Of a stretch of 64,000 bases of DNA, positions 45,792 to 54,720 are shown piece by piece. Position numbers and translations under genes: made by a program. The notes under the pieces are model-generated. The model was not told the origin of the DNA, did not search any database, and saw only the letters and a program-made list of their open reading frames with translations. Origin of the DNA: Mesorhizobium erdmanii USDA 3471 (GTDB taxonomy: Bacteria; Pseudomonadota; Alphaproteobacteria; Rhizobiales; Rhizobiaceae); assembly GCF_000472705.1 (NCBI RefSeq), contig NZ_KI421454.1, forward strand, positions 271,227-335,226, in the 5' to 3' direction. Each line of letters begins with the position of its first letter. The stretch's first letter is position 1.

Positions 45792-46874
45792 TTACAACAA
45801 TGGAGCGATTTCCTGTTCCCACCGCTTTTGCCAAACGGCTTCCTGTTCAGACAGGTAGGCCCAGTCAGGGATGTAAGCATGAAGATTCATTTCCTCGCTA
45901 TTGAGCGAGAATGGTTTTAACTCTTCAGAGACCACCGATTTGACGTTGGCGGGCAACCCAGCTCCTGAGATCTGGTTGAAGGTGGCGTCATTCTCCGGAC
46001 TGATCGCAAAGTTGGCGAAATCGAAAGCAGCCTTCGTGTTGCCACCCTTAAGCACCGTCCATCCTTCCTGGTAGATGAACGTTCGGAAACCTGACGCCGT
46101 GTCCATCTTGTTCAAATAGTGGAGTTGGAAGTTCCTGGCGAGATCCTTAATGACAAACGCGGCTGCGAAGGCCATACTTGTTTCGCCGGTGCTTATCGAA
46201 CTTGTCATGTCCTGATCGGAATTGGCGACGCGGCCGATATTACCGCTGCGCGCGAGCTCTTTCACGAAATCCCATGCGGGCTCCAAGTTTCGTTCGTCGC
46301 CGCCTTTGTGAAGGGCCAGCATGACCATCTGAAGGTTTGAGCCGAGCGAGGGCACATTCCAGCAGATTTTGCCCTTCAGCCGCGGGTCTAGAAGATCTTC
46401 GACCTTCGTAATCTCAAAAGGGATGGTGTCCTTGCGGTAAATCCAGAACGTGGACGCAACGGTTCGCGGGATGTTGACGATATTGCCACCCCCATCCTTC
46501 ACGAGCAACTTAGGCGGGATGTCGGCGAGGTTGGGAACTTGTTCCAGCGTAACTGGTTCAGCCCATCCTTCTTTCGCGACCATCTGCCAAGATGGGTCCC
46601 ATCCTGAAAGCAGATCGATTCCTGGCTTTGGCCATGTGGATTTGATCTTTGACATAATGACCATGGCGCCGCCCGCGTGACGCTGCCAGTTAACGTCCAC
46701 ATGCGTCTGCTTAGCTGCTATCGCTTGGCTGGCATCAAGATAGGCCCCCCCCCACTCTACAGCAGTGATCTTTTCTGCAGCCAAGGCTCGGCCCAGAGAC
46801 AGCGGTCCTGCTGTAGACAATACAGCCGCCGATGAAGCCAGTTTGGTGAATTGACGCCGTGTCATTCTATTCAT
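45792..46874 (-). CDS. Periplasmic substrate-binding protein (PotD-like)
   Basis: Binding protein, 360 residues. TRRQFTKLASSAAVLSTAGP is a twin-arginine-type signal and AAEKITAVEWGGAYLDASQA the mature start. The type-II layout (LLSGWDPSWQMVAKEGWAEP, IPFEITKVEDLLDPRLKGKI) fits polyamine/iron binding proteins. AGGGAACC precedes ATG 46874. No ATPase or permease adjoins it; the permeases at 61583 and 62436 have no binding protein next to them in the window, so they could share it. First gene of the putative unit 46874-42834. Confidence 0.87.
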   Translation of the reverse strand: MNRMTRRQFTKLASSAAVLSTAGPLSLGRALAAEKITAVEWGGAYLDASQAIAAKQTHVDVNWQRHAGGAMVIMSKIKSTWPKPGIDLLSGWDPSWQMVAKEGWAEPVTLEQVPNLADIPPKLLVKDGGGNIVNIPRTVASTFWIYRKDTIPFEITKVEDLLDPRLKGKICWNVPSLGSNLQMVMLALHKGGDERNLEPAWDFVKELARSGNIGRVANSDQDMTSSISTGETSMAFAAAFVIKDLARNFQLHYLNKMDTASGFRTFIYQEGWTVLKGGNTKAAFDFANFAISPENDATFNQISGAGLPANVKSVVSEELKPFSLNSEEMNLHAYIPDWAYLSEQEAVWQKRWEQEIAPLL

Positions 46875-47028
46875 TTCAGGTTCCCTTTTTTATAGTTGAT
46901 ACATATTCGTAAGCGTCGATATGCTCGTCGCCTCAATGTCTTTAGGCGTATTACTGCCTCTCCTCTGCAACGAAGCAAAGTTTACGCTATCGTGTTTTAG
47001 ACACGCGATCTGTCCTCCCTGCATCAAT

Positions 47029-47733
47029 TTACTTACCGATTGCCGCTAGCATCATTCTGCAGAGCAAAGTGAGGTCGTATACCGGGAGGTTTGTGAGGCG
47101 GCGAATAGCCGGAGAAACAGCGGGGAAAACCGCACATTCGAACAAAATAGCCGCAATTTCCGGGTGCTCTTCCCGCAACTTCATCACACGCTCAGAGACG
47201 ACTTTCTCCAGACCCACGACGTCAAACGGAGGCGCCGGCATCTTCAGCTCGTCGTGCCAAAACTGGCTACCCTCAATACCGCCGACAACAACCCTCGCCC
47301 GGTCTTGCGGGTCGCTCAAGCCGATCATATCTTCGCTTACGTAGTTTGAGTCGTACGTGAGAACGGCAATCTTCGCCGGCGCCGGCAGCTGCTTCAATAG
47401 CATCGGCAGCAGAAGCATGCTGGACATCGCCACCGGAACTTGGACTGAAGAGGCCACCGCACCTTGCAATCGTATTGTGAAACCACAATTTGAACTGATG
47501 GCCACAGCGCCTTGCTCCACCAAGCGTCGCGCCGCTGCGATGTAGGAGGGCTCCAAAGCTGGGTCACCGCGCAAAACGCGCTCTCCAAAAGAACCTTCAG
47601 GCACCTCGGTGATCGTGGGGAAATCGATCGAGGCCGGGTTTTGGATAGAGCCGACTTCGTTTTCCCTGGCGGGATCGCGCGGTCCCTGGTCAAGCGCCAA
47701 TACGCCAAGCGAAGGTGTGAGCTTAGATTCCAT
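47029..47733 (-). CDS. Aspartate/glutamate racemase-family protein, copy 2
   Basis: Cytoplasmic enzyme, 234 residues, paralogue of 4995-5711. Cysteines of the active-site regions are present (AISSNCGFTIRL near residue 82; LFECAVFPAVSP near 199), and NPASIDFPTITEVPEG parallels copy 1. The start ATG 47733 follows AGGATC. It lies 155 bp upstream of the PotD-like gene on the same strand. In both copies the gene is beside an importer and a hydrolase, implying the same step, perhaps stereo-conversion of a released amino acid; the reaction is not provable from sequence. Confidence 0.82.
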   Translation of the reverse strand: MESKLTPSLGVLALDQGPRDPARENEVGSIQNPASIDFPTITEVPEGSFGERVLRGDPALEPSYIAAARRLVEQGAVAISSNCGFTIRLQGAVASSVQVPVAMSSMLLLPMLLKQLPAPAKIAVLTYDSNYVSEDMIGLSDPQDRARVVVGGIEGSQFWHDELKMPAPPFDVVGLEKVVSERVMKLREEHPEIAAILFECAVFPAVSPAIRRLTNLPVYDLTLLCRMMLAAIGK

Positions 47734-47851
47734 TGGTGATTAGATCCTAATCGTCGCAGTCGCCTGCCGCGATGGAGCAGCGGGGTACTGAGTATTCACG
47801 TTGGAACGATAGCAGTGGCAGTTTACGGGCAATAGACAATTTTGACCGCTT

Positions 47852-47870
47852 TCTGCAGGAAACCTGCATT
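47852..47870 (-). promoter_or_regulatory. Dyad-like site F upstream of racemase copy 2
   Basis: TCTGCAGGAAACCTGCATT contains the perfect palindrome TGCAGG-AAA-CCTGCA and shares GCAGGAAA, spacing and orientation with the 19-bp dyad family. It is about 120 bp upstream of the racemase-like gene. No gene in 47734-47996. Confidence 0.45.
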
Positions 47871-47996
47871 CTCAAGCCAGCCATGAGCGTTTTCATGCAT
47901 CGAAAAGCCTACACGCAGTTTCGGGCATTATGAGCCGGAGGGTCGTCCAGCCCCAGTTGCGATAAGTGCTGAGCAAGACAACCTTGCGCGATCCCG

Positions 47997-48545
47997 TCAC
48001 AACGGCTTTTGGCTAGGAAGTCTCCTGCGGGTTTCGACCAGCGCGTGCCAGATTGATTGTGCAAAGCTGCGTGGTGTCAAAACACTGATTCCGCCTGGTC
48101 GGCACCATAGAACCACACCGATCCCATGCAGTGGCGTCAATGCGACGCTGTCGACCGGAAAATGCTGCGGCACGAGATTCACACTCACAAACTGGTTCAG
48201 CAGTTGGGAGGCTATAGAGCTGTCGACCTGTATCGTGTGCCAGGCATGGGATAAATCCTGGACGCAGCCAATATCAGGCGGAAGGTCGGGTTTGACGTCC
48301 GGTGCGAGATCTCCGCCAACCAACCAAAGGCGTTGTGGGTGGACGCGCAGCAGGGATGCGTAGGCACCGCATACGGCCTTTCCCGGTGTTGGCGAAGTGG
48401 AAAGCTTGTACTGGGCCGCCAAAGTCCCAGCCATCTCAACATAACGTTGCGGCCAAGCATGGTATTGGACCACAGTTGTTGAAGGCTGGTAGGTGACCTC
48501 GGAAACTGTCGCCAAGCCCTCTGTTGGGTAAATGCGCTTAGCCAT
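47997..48545 (-). CDS. soxG: Sarcosine oxidase gamma subunit
   Basis: Fourth subunit of heterotetrameric sarcosine oxidase, 182 residues, typical SoxG size. The subunit is needed for assembly of the tetrahydrofolate-linked enzyme. Recognised by position after soxA (the genes overlap by 8 bp), by the SoxG-like pattern CVQDLSHAWHTIQVDSSIAS QLL and the ending RSFAQSIWHALVETR. SoxG sequences are variable, so context carries much of the call. Confidence 0.85.
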   Translation of the reverse strand: MAKRIYPTEGLATVSEVTYQPSTTVVQYHAWPQRYVEMAGTLAAQYKLSTSPTPGKAVCGAYASLLRVHPQRLWLVGGDLAPDVKPDLPPDIGCVQDLSHAWHTIQVDSSIASQLLNQFVSVNLVPQHFPVDSVALTPLHGIGVVLWCRPGGISVLTPRSFAQSIWHALVETRRRLPSQKPL

Positions 48546-51501
48546 GGAGCCGTTTTCCTTCAGGGTCTATGAAGTGAGGCGAAACGACCTTCACGAGATA
48601 ACGGACGCCGCGGATCGGATTGTCAGCCAGGAGCGTTCTACCTTCCCATTTGGAGAGGCCGCCATTCAGCATACCAATCCCGATCCAATGACCGAGAGAG
48701 GGACTTTCGATTGCAGAAGTCACCCAACCCAATCCATGGCCACTGAGGTCCTGCTGCTGGCAGAGGATGGAGCCCACTTCAAACGTTTCACCATCCGTCA
48801 CAGGCACCAATCCCACCAATTGAGCCCGGTTATCGTTGCATAGTTCGGGTCTGCGGCGCATGACGGATCCGACAAAGGGCTTTTTGCCGGATGCCATGCG
48901 CCCCAAGCCCAAGTCGTCCAGTGTTGAACGACCGTCCAGTTCGCCACCTACTATATGACCTTTTTCAATTGCCAGTGCGTCCAGAGTCTCAGTTCCGTAC
49001 GGGCCTCCACCAAGACCTTTCACGCCAGTAAGCAGCAGGTTCCAGGTATTTTCCCCAAAATCCGCTGGCACGTAGACCTCATACCCGAGCTCACCCGAAA
49101 AGCTTATCCGAGCAACACGGCAGTCGACACCGTCGATTTTTCCTTCGCGGACCCCCATGAAAGGAAAGGCGTCGTTATCCAATTTCATGCCGGTGATTAT
49201 CGGTTCCAACAATTCGCGCGATCGTGGCCCGGCGATAGATATGGCCGCCCACTGCTCGGTGACCGAAGTTGCGGAGGCTCGCAGGTCCGGCCATCGCGTC
49301 TCCAACAATTCTTCTAACCAAGACAAGACCTTGCCCGCGCAGGCGGTTGTGGTTGTCACAAGGTAGTCGAACTCACCAACGCGCCAGCAGGTCCCGTCGT
49401 CCATTGCCAAGCCGTCGTCTCGCAGCATGACACCATAACGTGCCTTGCCCACCGGCAATGATTTGAAGGCGTTGACATACACCCGGTTCAGAAATTCTCC
49501 CGCATCCGGGCCTTGGACCGATATTTTGCCGAAAGATGACACGTCGCAGATGCCAACGGACCTTCGGACCATTCGCATCTCCCGCTGGTAACCCGCCTCA
49601 AGGCTTTCGGCGCCTTGTGGAAAGTATTGTGAGCGCAGCCAGAAACCTGACTCTATCATGTTCGCGCCCTGGCTTATCGACGCATTGTGCACGGGAGAAC
49701 GACGCGTGGGATAAAGACGTTGACCTGGGTCAGAACCCGCTAATACACCGATTGAAACCGGCGCAAACGGCGGCCTGAATGTCGTCGTTCCCACTTCACT
49801 GATCTGCCGCCCCCGCATTTTTGCGATCAGGGCTAAGGCATTGACGGCAGACGTTCGTCCTTGGTCTGTTCCCATACCCAGTGTCGTATAGCGCTTCAGC
49901 AGCTCCGGAGCGTCGTAACCCTCCGATGTGCTTAGGATAATGTCGCCCAGCGTTACGTCATTTTGGACGTCGACAAATGCTTTCCCCTTAATCGAATTCA
50001 ACACATGTTGGCGAATGGGGTTATCCCATCCGCCTGCTGGCGGGAAACCTGGCTTTACGATCGTTTTGCCTAGCGCAATCGCCGCCTCCGCTCCGCCAGC
50101 GCGCCCAGAATCGCGGCATTCGTCATTTCCCCATACACCAGAAGCCGCGCCGACGCACCGGATAGGCTCTCGGGTCTCGCCGGGCAGAAAAGCAGCAAGC
50201 TCATCGCTCCACACGGGCCGGACGCCTCGCTGGCTAAGCAGATGTTGGGTAGGCGACCATCCGCCGGACATCCCGATAGCATCACAGCGAATGATCTCTG
50301 CATGGCCTCCGTTGGGGTCACCTATCTGTAACCCTGTGACGCCATTACGGCCTTTAGCCCTCAGCGGTACACGTCCAAAACGGACCTCGACGTCCGCGGC
50401 CAAGGCCGCATCGACCATGGAGCCGGACGCTTTCTCGCGAGCATCAACGAGGATAGTGAAAATGCCCGCCTTGGCCAGATCGCGCGCTGCAATGTATGCG
50501 CTGTCATTATTCGTGACGATGACGGCGCTTTTGCCCGCAGCCACTGCCCACCGATTTGCATAGCTTCGCATCGACGAGGCCAGCATGACGCCGGGCCGGT
50601 CGTTGTTGCCGAAGATGAGGGGACGCTCGATGGCACCGGCTGCCACGACGACTCGCTTGGCCCGAATGGTCCACAGCCGTTCCCTGGCGGTATTGTCCAA
50701 TTCTCCGGGGGAACGCTGCAGACGTTCAACTAAGCCGACGACCCCATGGTCATAAATACCAAAAGCAGTCGTACGCGTGAGGATACGAATATTGGGGGAC
50801 GCTCGCAGATCTCGTTCTCTTGACGCCAGCCAAGCCGACGCAGTCACATCTTCAATCGGGACGGTCTCCTGCAAGAGGTTTCCGCCCAGTTGAAAGTCGC
50901 GCTCCACCAATATCACATTGAGTCCGGCCCCAGACGCGACGCGTGCCGCTTCAAGACCCGCAGGACCAGCTCCGACAACGAGAAGGTCGCAAAAGCCTTC
51001 AACATTTTCATATCTGTCCGGATCAGGTTCGCGAGAGGCGCGTCCCAACCCGGCGGCCCTGCGAATGAAACGCTCGTAAAACATCCAGCTTCGCGACGTT
51101 TTGCCGGGGCCCATAAAGGTCTTATAATAAAATCCCGCGCCGAGAAACGGCGTGAACAGCTGGTTGAGGACGCCGATGTCGAAGCGAAGCGAGGGCCAGC
51201 AATGCTGGCTGTAGGCTTCCAAGCCTTGGCAAAGCTCCTCCGTGGTAGCGAGAGTGTTCGGGGTAGCGCTTGCCCCCCTTCCTACAGTCAGCAGCGCAGA
51301 CGTTTCCTCAAGGCCTGCACTCATGATTCCACGTGGCCGATGATACTTGAAGCTACGGCCTACCAAGCACTCACCGTTTGCCAACAGAGCCGACGCCAAT
51401 GTGTCACCCGTATAACCCTGGAGGCGGCGCCCATTGAACGAGAATTCGACCGGGCGATCCCGATCCAGCGCACCCCCAACTTCAAAGCGGAAGGCGGTCA
51501 T
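48538..51501 (-). CDS. soxA: Sarcosine oxidase alpha subunit
   Basis: 987 residues from ATG 51501, which overlaps the soxD stop by 4 bp (ATGA). Domains in order: a 2Fe-2S-like N-terminal fold (EFSFNGRRLQGYTGDTLASA...RGIMSAGLEE), the NAD-binding Rossmann core (DLLVVGAGPAGLEAARVAS near residue 175), and a C-terminal aminomethyltransferase (GcvT-like) domain from about 585 that transfers formaldehyde units to tetrahydrofolate (SISGPRSRE-type site: SIAGPRSRELLEPIITGMKL; FSGELGYEVYVPADFGENTW). Oxidatively demethylates sarcosine to glycine. Operon soxBDAG. Confidence 0.93.
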   Translation of the reverse strand: MTAFRFEVGGALDRDRPVEFSFNGRRLQGYTGDTLASALLANGECLVGRSFKYHRPRGIMSAGLEETSALLTVGRGASATPNTLATTEELCQGLEAYSQHCWPSLRFDIGVLNQLFTPFLGAGFYYKTFMGPGKTSRSWMFYERFIRRAAGLGRASREPDPDRYENVEGFCDLLVVGAGPAGLEAARVASGAGLNVILVERDFQLGGNLLQETVPIEDVTASAWLASRERDLRASPNIRILTRTTAFGIYDHGVVGLVERLQRSPGELDNTARERLWTIRAKRVVVAAGAIERPLIFGNNDRPGVMLASSMRSYANRWAVAAGKSAVIVTNNDSAYIAARDLAKAGIFTILVDAREKASGSMVDAALAADVEVRFGRVPLRAKGRNGVTGLQIGDPNGGHAEIIRCDAIGMSGGWSPTQHLLSQRGVRPVWSDELAAFLPGETREPIRCVGAASGVWGNDECRDSGRAGGAEAAIALGKTIVKPGFPPAGGWDNPIRQHVLNSIKGKAFVDVQNDVTLGDIILSTSEGYDAPELLKRYTTLGMGTDQGRTSAVNALALIAKMRGRQISEVGTTTFRPPFAPVSIGVLAGSDPGQRLYPTRRSPVHNASISQGANMIESGFWLRSQYFPQGAESLEAGYQREMRMVRRSVGICDVSSFGKISVQGPDAGEFLNRVYVNAFKSLPVGKARYGVMLRDDGLAMDDGTCWRVGEFDYLVTTTTACAGKVLSWLEELLETRWPDLRASATSVTEQWAAISIAGPRSRELLEPIITGMKLDNDAFPFMGVREGKIDGVDCRVARISFSGELGYEVYVPADFGENTWNLLLTGVKGLGGGPYGTETLDALAIEKGHIVGGELDGRSTLDDLGLGRMASGKKPFVGSVMRRRPELCNDNRAQLVGLVPVTDGETFEVGSILCQQQDLSGHGLGWVTSAIESPSLGHWIGIGMLNGGLSKWEGRTLLADNPIRGVRYLVKVVSPHFIDPEGKRLHG

Positions 51502-51770
51502 TTCACGAGCTCCGAAATGGTGAGGCGCACCGGCTCGACCTGGGAAATGGAGTGGGTCAAGGTATCGCGTTCGAGGACCAGCCAAATCCGGCAGCCACCA
51601 GAGTGCTGCCACTTTTCGCGAAGCACACCTTTGGGATTTGACCTTATATAGACCGCGTCATTCCACTCCTCGAGTGACGCATCAAGTTCGGGAAACGTCA
51701 CGCTAGCGTCGCCACCATACGTGAATTCACTGTGGTCGCGTTCGCCACAGAAAGGACAGCTGATGCGCAT
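51498..51770 (-). CDS. soxD: Sarcosine oxidase delta subunit
   Basis: Small zinc-binding subunit, 90 residues. CPFCGERDHSEFTYGGDA at the N-terminus carries the CxxC...H zinc ligands; WNDAVYIRSNPKGVLREKWQ and GCRIWLVLERDT are conserved SoxD blocks. Start overlaps the soxB stop by 1 bp and its stop overlaps the soxA start, so the operon is tightly coupled. Confidence 0.93.
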   Translation of the reverse strand: MRISCPFCGERDHSEFTYGGDASVTFPELDASLEEWNDAVYIRSNPKGVLREKWQHSGGCRIWLVLERDTLTHSISQVEPVRLTISELVK

Positions 51771-53026
51771 TAGTGAAGCCTTGGAATGGGGCCGGTGCCG
51801 GCCTCGTCGATAGTTGCGCCTCGCGCGAATCTATCGAGTGAAAATGGTGCTGACAGGCGATCATTCTCACCTCGAGCAATTAGGTGAGAAAAACACCAGC
51901 CTGACGCCGGCGTTGCCTTGAATCCGCTATAACCCCATCCACCGCTAAGATAGAGACCTTCGAGCGGTGTCTTTGAAATGATGGGCGAGCCATCCATGGT
52001 CATATCATTGATGCCACCCCAGTGCCGCACCAGACGGACCCTGCCTAGGCACGGCATTAGTGAAACCGCTAGAGAAGCTACGTCACGAACAGCCGGCAAA
52101 TTGCCTCGTTGAGCGTATGAGTTGTACATGTCGAGATCGCCGCCGAATACCATCCCACCCTTATCTGATTGGCTGATGTAGAATTGACCGTGTGACACGA
52201 AGTCGATCACGTGGTCGAGAAGTGGCTTCAATGGTTCAGATACAAAGGCTTGCAGGAGATGGCTCTCTATAGGAAGCCGCAGACCGGCCATTTCGCCAAG
52301 CTGCGAGGTATGACCCGCCACCGCCATTGCCGTTTTCTTGGACAGGACGCGACCCCTGGTTGTTTCCACACCGGTAATGCGGCCGCCATCTCGGAGGAAA
52401 CCGGTAACCTCACAGTTCTGAATTATGTCGACTCCGAGCTGTGATGCAGCGCGGGCGTATCCCCAGACGACCGCATCATGGCGGGCAGTCCCCCCGCTCG
52501 GTTGAAGCAACCCTCCCCAGATCGGAAAGCGTGCTGTCGGCCGATAATCCAGGTGCGGTACTAATTTCTGCATTGCCGCGCGGTCTAGCAAACGCGCCTC
52601 AATGCCGTGGCGAAGCATTATGTTGCTACGCCTCACTGCCCCATCCACGTCCTCTGATGAATTCAGCAGAAGGATCTGCCCGCGCGGACTGAACATGACG
52701 TTGAAGTTCAGTTCGCTCGAAAGCGTATCCCAGAGCTTTTGAGAATGCCCATAAAACTCGGTCGAACCCGCCAGCAGGTAATTTGCCAGAATGATAGTTG
52801 TGTTCCGACCGGCATTGCCGGACCCGATGTGAGATTTTTCGAGAACTGCAACGTTACGAATACCGAATTCCTTGGCCAGGTAGTAGGCGGTGGCAAGTCC
52901 ATGTCCGCCGCCGCCCACTATCACCACGTCATACTGCGACTTTGGTTCAGGATTGCGCCAAGCGCGGGACCATGGCCGACCCGAGACAGCGTGCCTTAAT
53001 AATTCAAACGCAGAATAGTTTGTCAT
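51770..53026 (-). CDS. soxB: Sarcosine oxidase beta subunit
   Basis: FAD-containing catalytic subunit, 418 residues. YDVVIVGGGGHGLATAYYLA (near 33) is the dinucleotide fold; VLEKSHIGSGNAGRNTTIIL holds the covalent-flavin-type neighbourhood of SoxB; WGGINDMTMDGSPIISKTPL and GGWGYSGFKATPASG complete the DAO fold. TTGAGG lies before ATG 53026. First gene of soxBDAG, divergent from the aminotransferase at 53475. Confidence 0.95.
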   Translation of the reverse strand: MTNYSAFELLRHAVSGRPWSRAWRNPEPKSQYDVVIVGGGGHGLATAYYLAKEFGIRNVAVLEKSHIGSGNAGRNTTIILANYLLAGSTEFYGHSQKLWDTLSSELNFNVMFSPRGQILLLNSSEDVDGAVRRSNIMLRHGIEARLLDRAAMQKLVPHLDYRPTARFPIWGGLLQPSGGTARHDAVVWGYARAASQLGVDIIQNCEVTGFLRDGGRITGVETTRGRVLSKKTAMAVAGHTSQLGEMAGLRLPIESHLLQAFVSEPLKPLLDHVIDFVSHGQFYISQSDKGGMVFGGDLDMYNSYAQRGNLPAVRDVASLAVSLMPCLGRVRLVRHWGGINDMTMDGSPIISKTPLEGLYLSGGWGYSGFKATPASGWCFSHLIARGENDRLSAPFSLDRFARGATIDEAGTGPIPRLH

Positions 53027-53474
53027 ACAGCCTCAACTTGCCGCGAGCCAGCAGGCCACATACCAAGCGCACAATTGCGATGTTGTTGTCCCTGCCATCC
53101 TAACAAGGCTTAGGACGTAAAACTCGGGATTTCACCGTCTATTATGTTGAAGTCCGGCATATTTCGAGCGCTCTGCGCATGAAAGCCGCGAAGCCAAAGA
53201 TTTTTCGGGTTCTTTTGCACCGAAACGGTTATGTTGGGCGGGGGCGGAGAGGACGGCGAGCTTACAACACAACTTGGTGGCGCCTAGCTGCGTCTGTGAA
53301 CACCGCCGGGCGATGATTACAAAAGATCAGCAGCGTCCCTTCGCTACATTGGCCTACGGCGCAGAAATTATGCGGCTCGCCGGCTCTCAAAGCTGCAAGA
53401 CGGACAGGTGGGACGTGTAACCTGCTGGGGCCGCCCACGATGGCGTCTGGTTTGCTCAACTTTGGATTACGATC
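53027..53474. other. Divergent regulatory region between soxB and aminotransferase genes
   Basis: 448 bp without a gene. It should carry the promoters for soxBDAG (minus) and the plus-strand operon. I found no clear copy of the 19-bp dyad or of a sigma-54 element here. Confidence 0.5.
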
Positions 53475-54692
53475 TTGAATCAAACAGTTGCGACTGAAAG
53501 CCCCCCCTCGTTTCTTGACGCCATCCGCAAAGATTTCCCGGCGACCAGTGAGTTTATCTACATGGATGTTGCGAACCAGGGCCTCATATCGCGGGCAGTC
53601 CGCGATTCCATCAATGAGCACCTTAACAACCGGCTCGTCGGCATCAATGACGAACTGCACCAGTTGGCTAAGGTAGAGGAGACCCGCGAGCTTTTCGCCC
53701 GCTTTATCGGCGCTCAGACAAATGAGATCGCCCTGACGAAAAACGCTTCGGAGGGGATTAACATCATTGCCAATGCATTCGCTTGGAAAGAGGGCGACAA
53801 CATAATTCTCTGCCCGAAACTCGAACACGCCAACAACATTCTCCCATGGCTGCAATTAAAGGCTCGTCAGGGGGTTGAAGTCCGGACGATCGAGCCACTC
53901 AACGGACAGATTGACGTCGAAGCTTTGGGTAAAGCCATCGACAGCCGAACCCGCGTTGTTACGATCGCCACGGTGACGATGGTGCCCGGCTTCCGGACCG
54001 AGGTCTCGGCAATTGCCAGGCTTTGCAACCAAAAGGGGGTCTTCCTCCTAGCAGACGCCACGCAATCAGTAGGCATTCTTGCCACGGATGTGCGCGATCT
54101 GGGCATCGATGGGCTGGCTGTCTCGACAGTCAAGGGCCTTATGGGTCTTTACGGATCCGGCTTTTTGTATTGCCGGCGGCAATGGGCCGACCGGCTTCTG
54201 CCGGCCTATCTTGCGAGATTCAGCGTAGATCTCGGCGAGGCTTTGGAATCTGCTCCGGTATCCGACACGTTTACTCTCCGCCCTGGCGCAACCCGCTTTG
54301 ACATCGGGCACTATAACTTCCCGGGTCTAATCGCGGTAACAGCATCCATCCGGCAGCTGAGTGCCGTCGGAATGGAAAGGATCGAGCGCCACGTAACCGG
54401 TCTGGCGGCCCGTCTCGCAACCGGTCTTCATGGTCTGGGCATGCCTGTATGCGGGGGACTGCTTCGACCAGGCTCCAGCAGTATTGTGGCGGTAGGCGAC
54501 ATGTCACTGCTCGGCGGTCAATCATCACACCAGTTAGATGTGGCATCGTTGCGGGATCATCTGGCGCAGCACAAGATCATCGCATCCGCCCGCCGTGGGG
54601 TGCTGCGGTTTTCACTTCATCTCTACAATACGGCCGATGAGGTCGATCAAGTTATTGACATAGCCAAGGGCTGGTTGACCCGCCCCGCCTGA
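53475..54692 (+). CDS. Class V aminotransferase (isopenicillin-N epimerase/cysteine desulfurase-like)
   Basis: PLP-dependent enzyme, 405 residues. The start is a TTG at 53475 (no suitable ATG before the conserved FIYMDVANQGLISRAV block). Motifs: LTKNASEGINIIANAF, LLADATQSVGILATDVRDLG (PLP Asp) and GLAVSTVKGLMGLYGSGFLY (Schiff-base Lys). A free active-site Cys of desulfurases is not evident, so a lyase, epimerase or transaminase role is more likely. First of four tightly spaced plus-strand genes ending at 59016. Confidence 0.88.
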   Translation: MNQTVATESPPSFLDAIRKDFPATSEFIYMDVANQGLISRAVRDSINEHLNNRLVGINDELHQLAKVEETRELFARFIGAQTNEIALTKNASEGINIIANAFAWKEGDNIILCPKLEHANNILPWLQLKARQGVEVRTIEPLNGQIDVEALGKAIDSRTRVVTIATVTMVPGFRTEVSAIARLCNQKGVFLLADATQSVGILATDVRDLGIDGLAVSTVKGLMGLYGSGFLYCRRQWADRLLPAYLARFSVDLGEALESAPVSDTFTLRPGATRFDIGHYNFPGLIAVTASIRQLSAVGMERIERHVTGLAARLATGLHGLGMPVCGGLLRPGSSSIVAVGDMSLLGGQSSHQLDVASLRDHLAQHKIIASARRGVLRFSLHLYNTADEVDQVIDIAKGWLTRPA

Positions 54693-54720
54693 TCGCATTC
54701 TACCCCAGAAGAGGTCCATC

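Noticed and set aside
53260..53290. TGGCGCCTAGCTGC as a sigma-54 promoter near the class V aminotransferase
   Set aside because: GG and GC are one base too close, and the -24 and -12 boxes both deviate.
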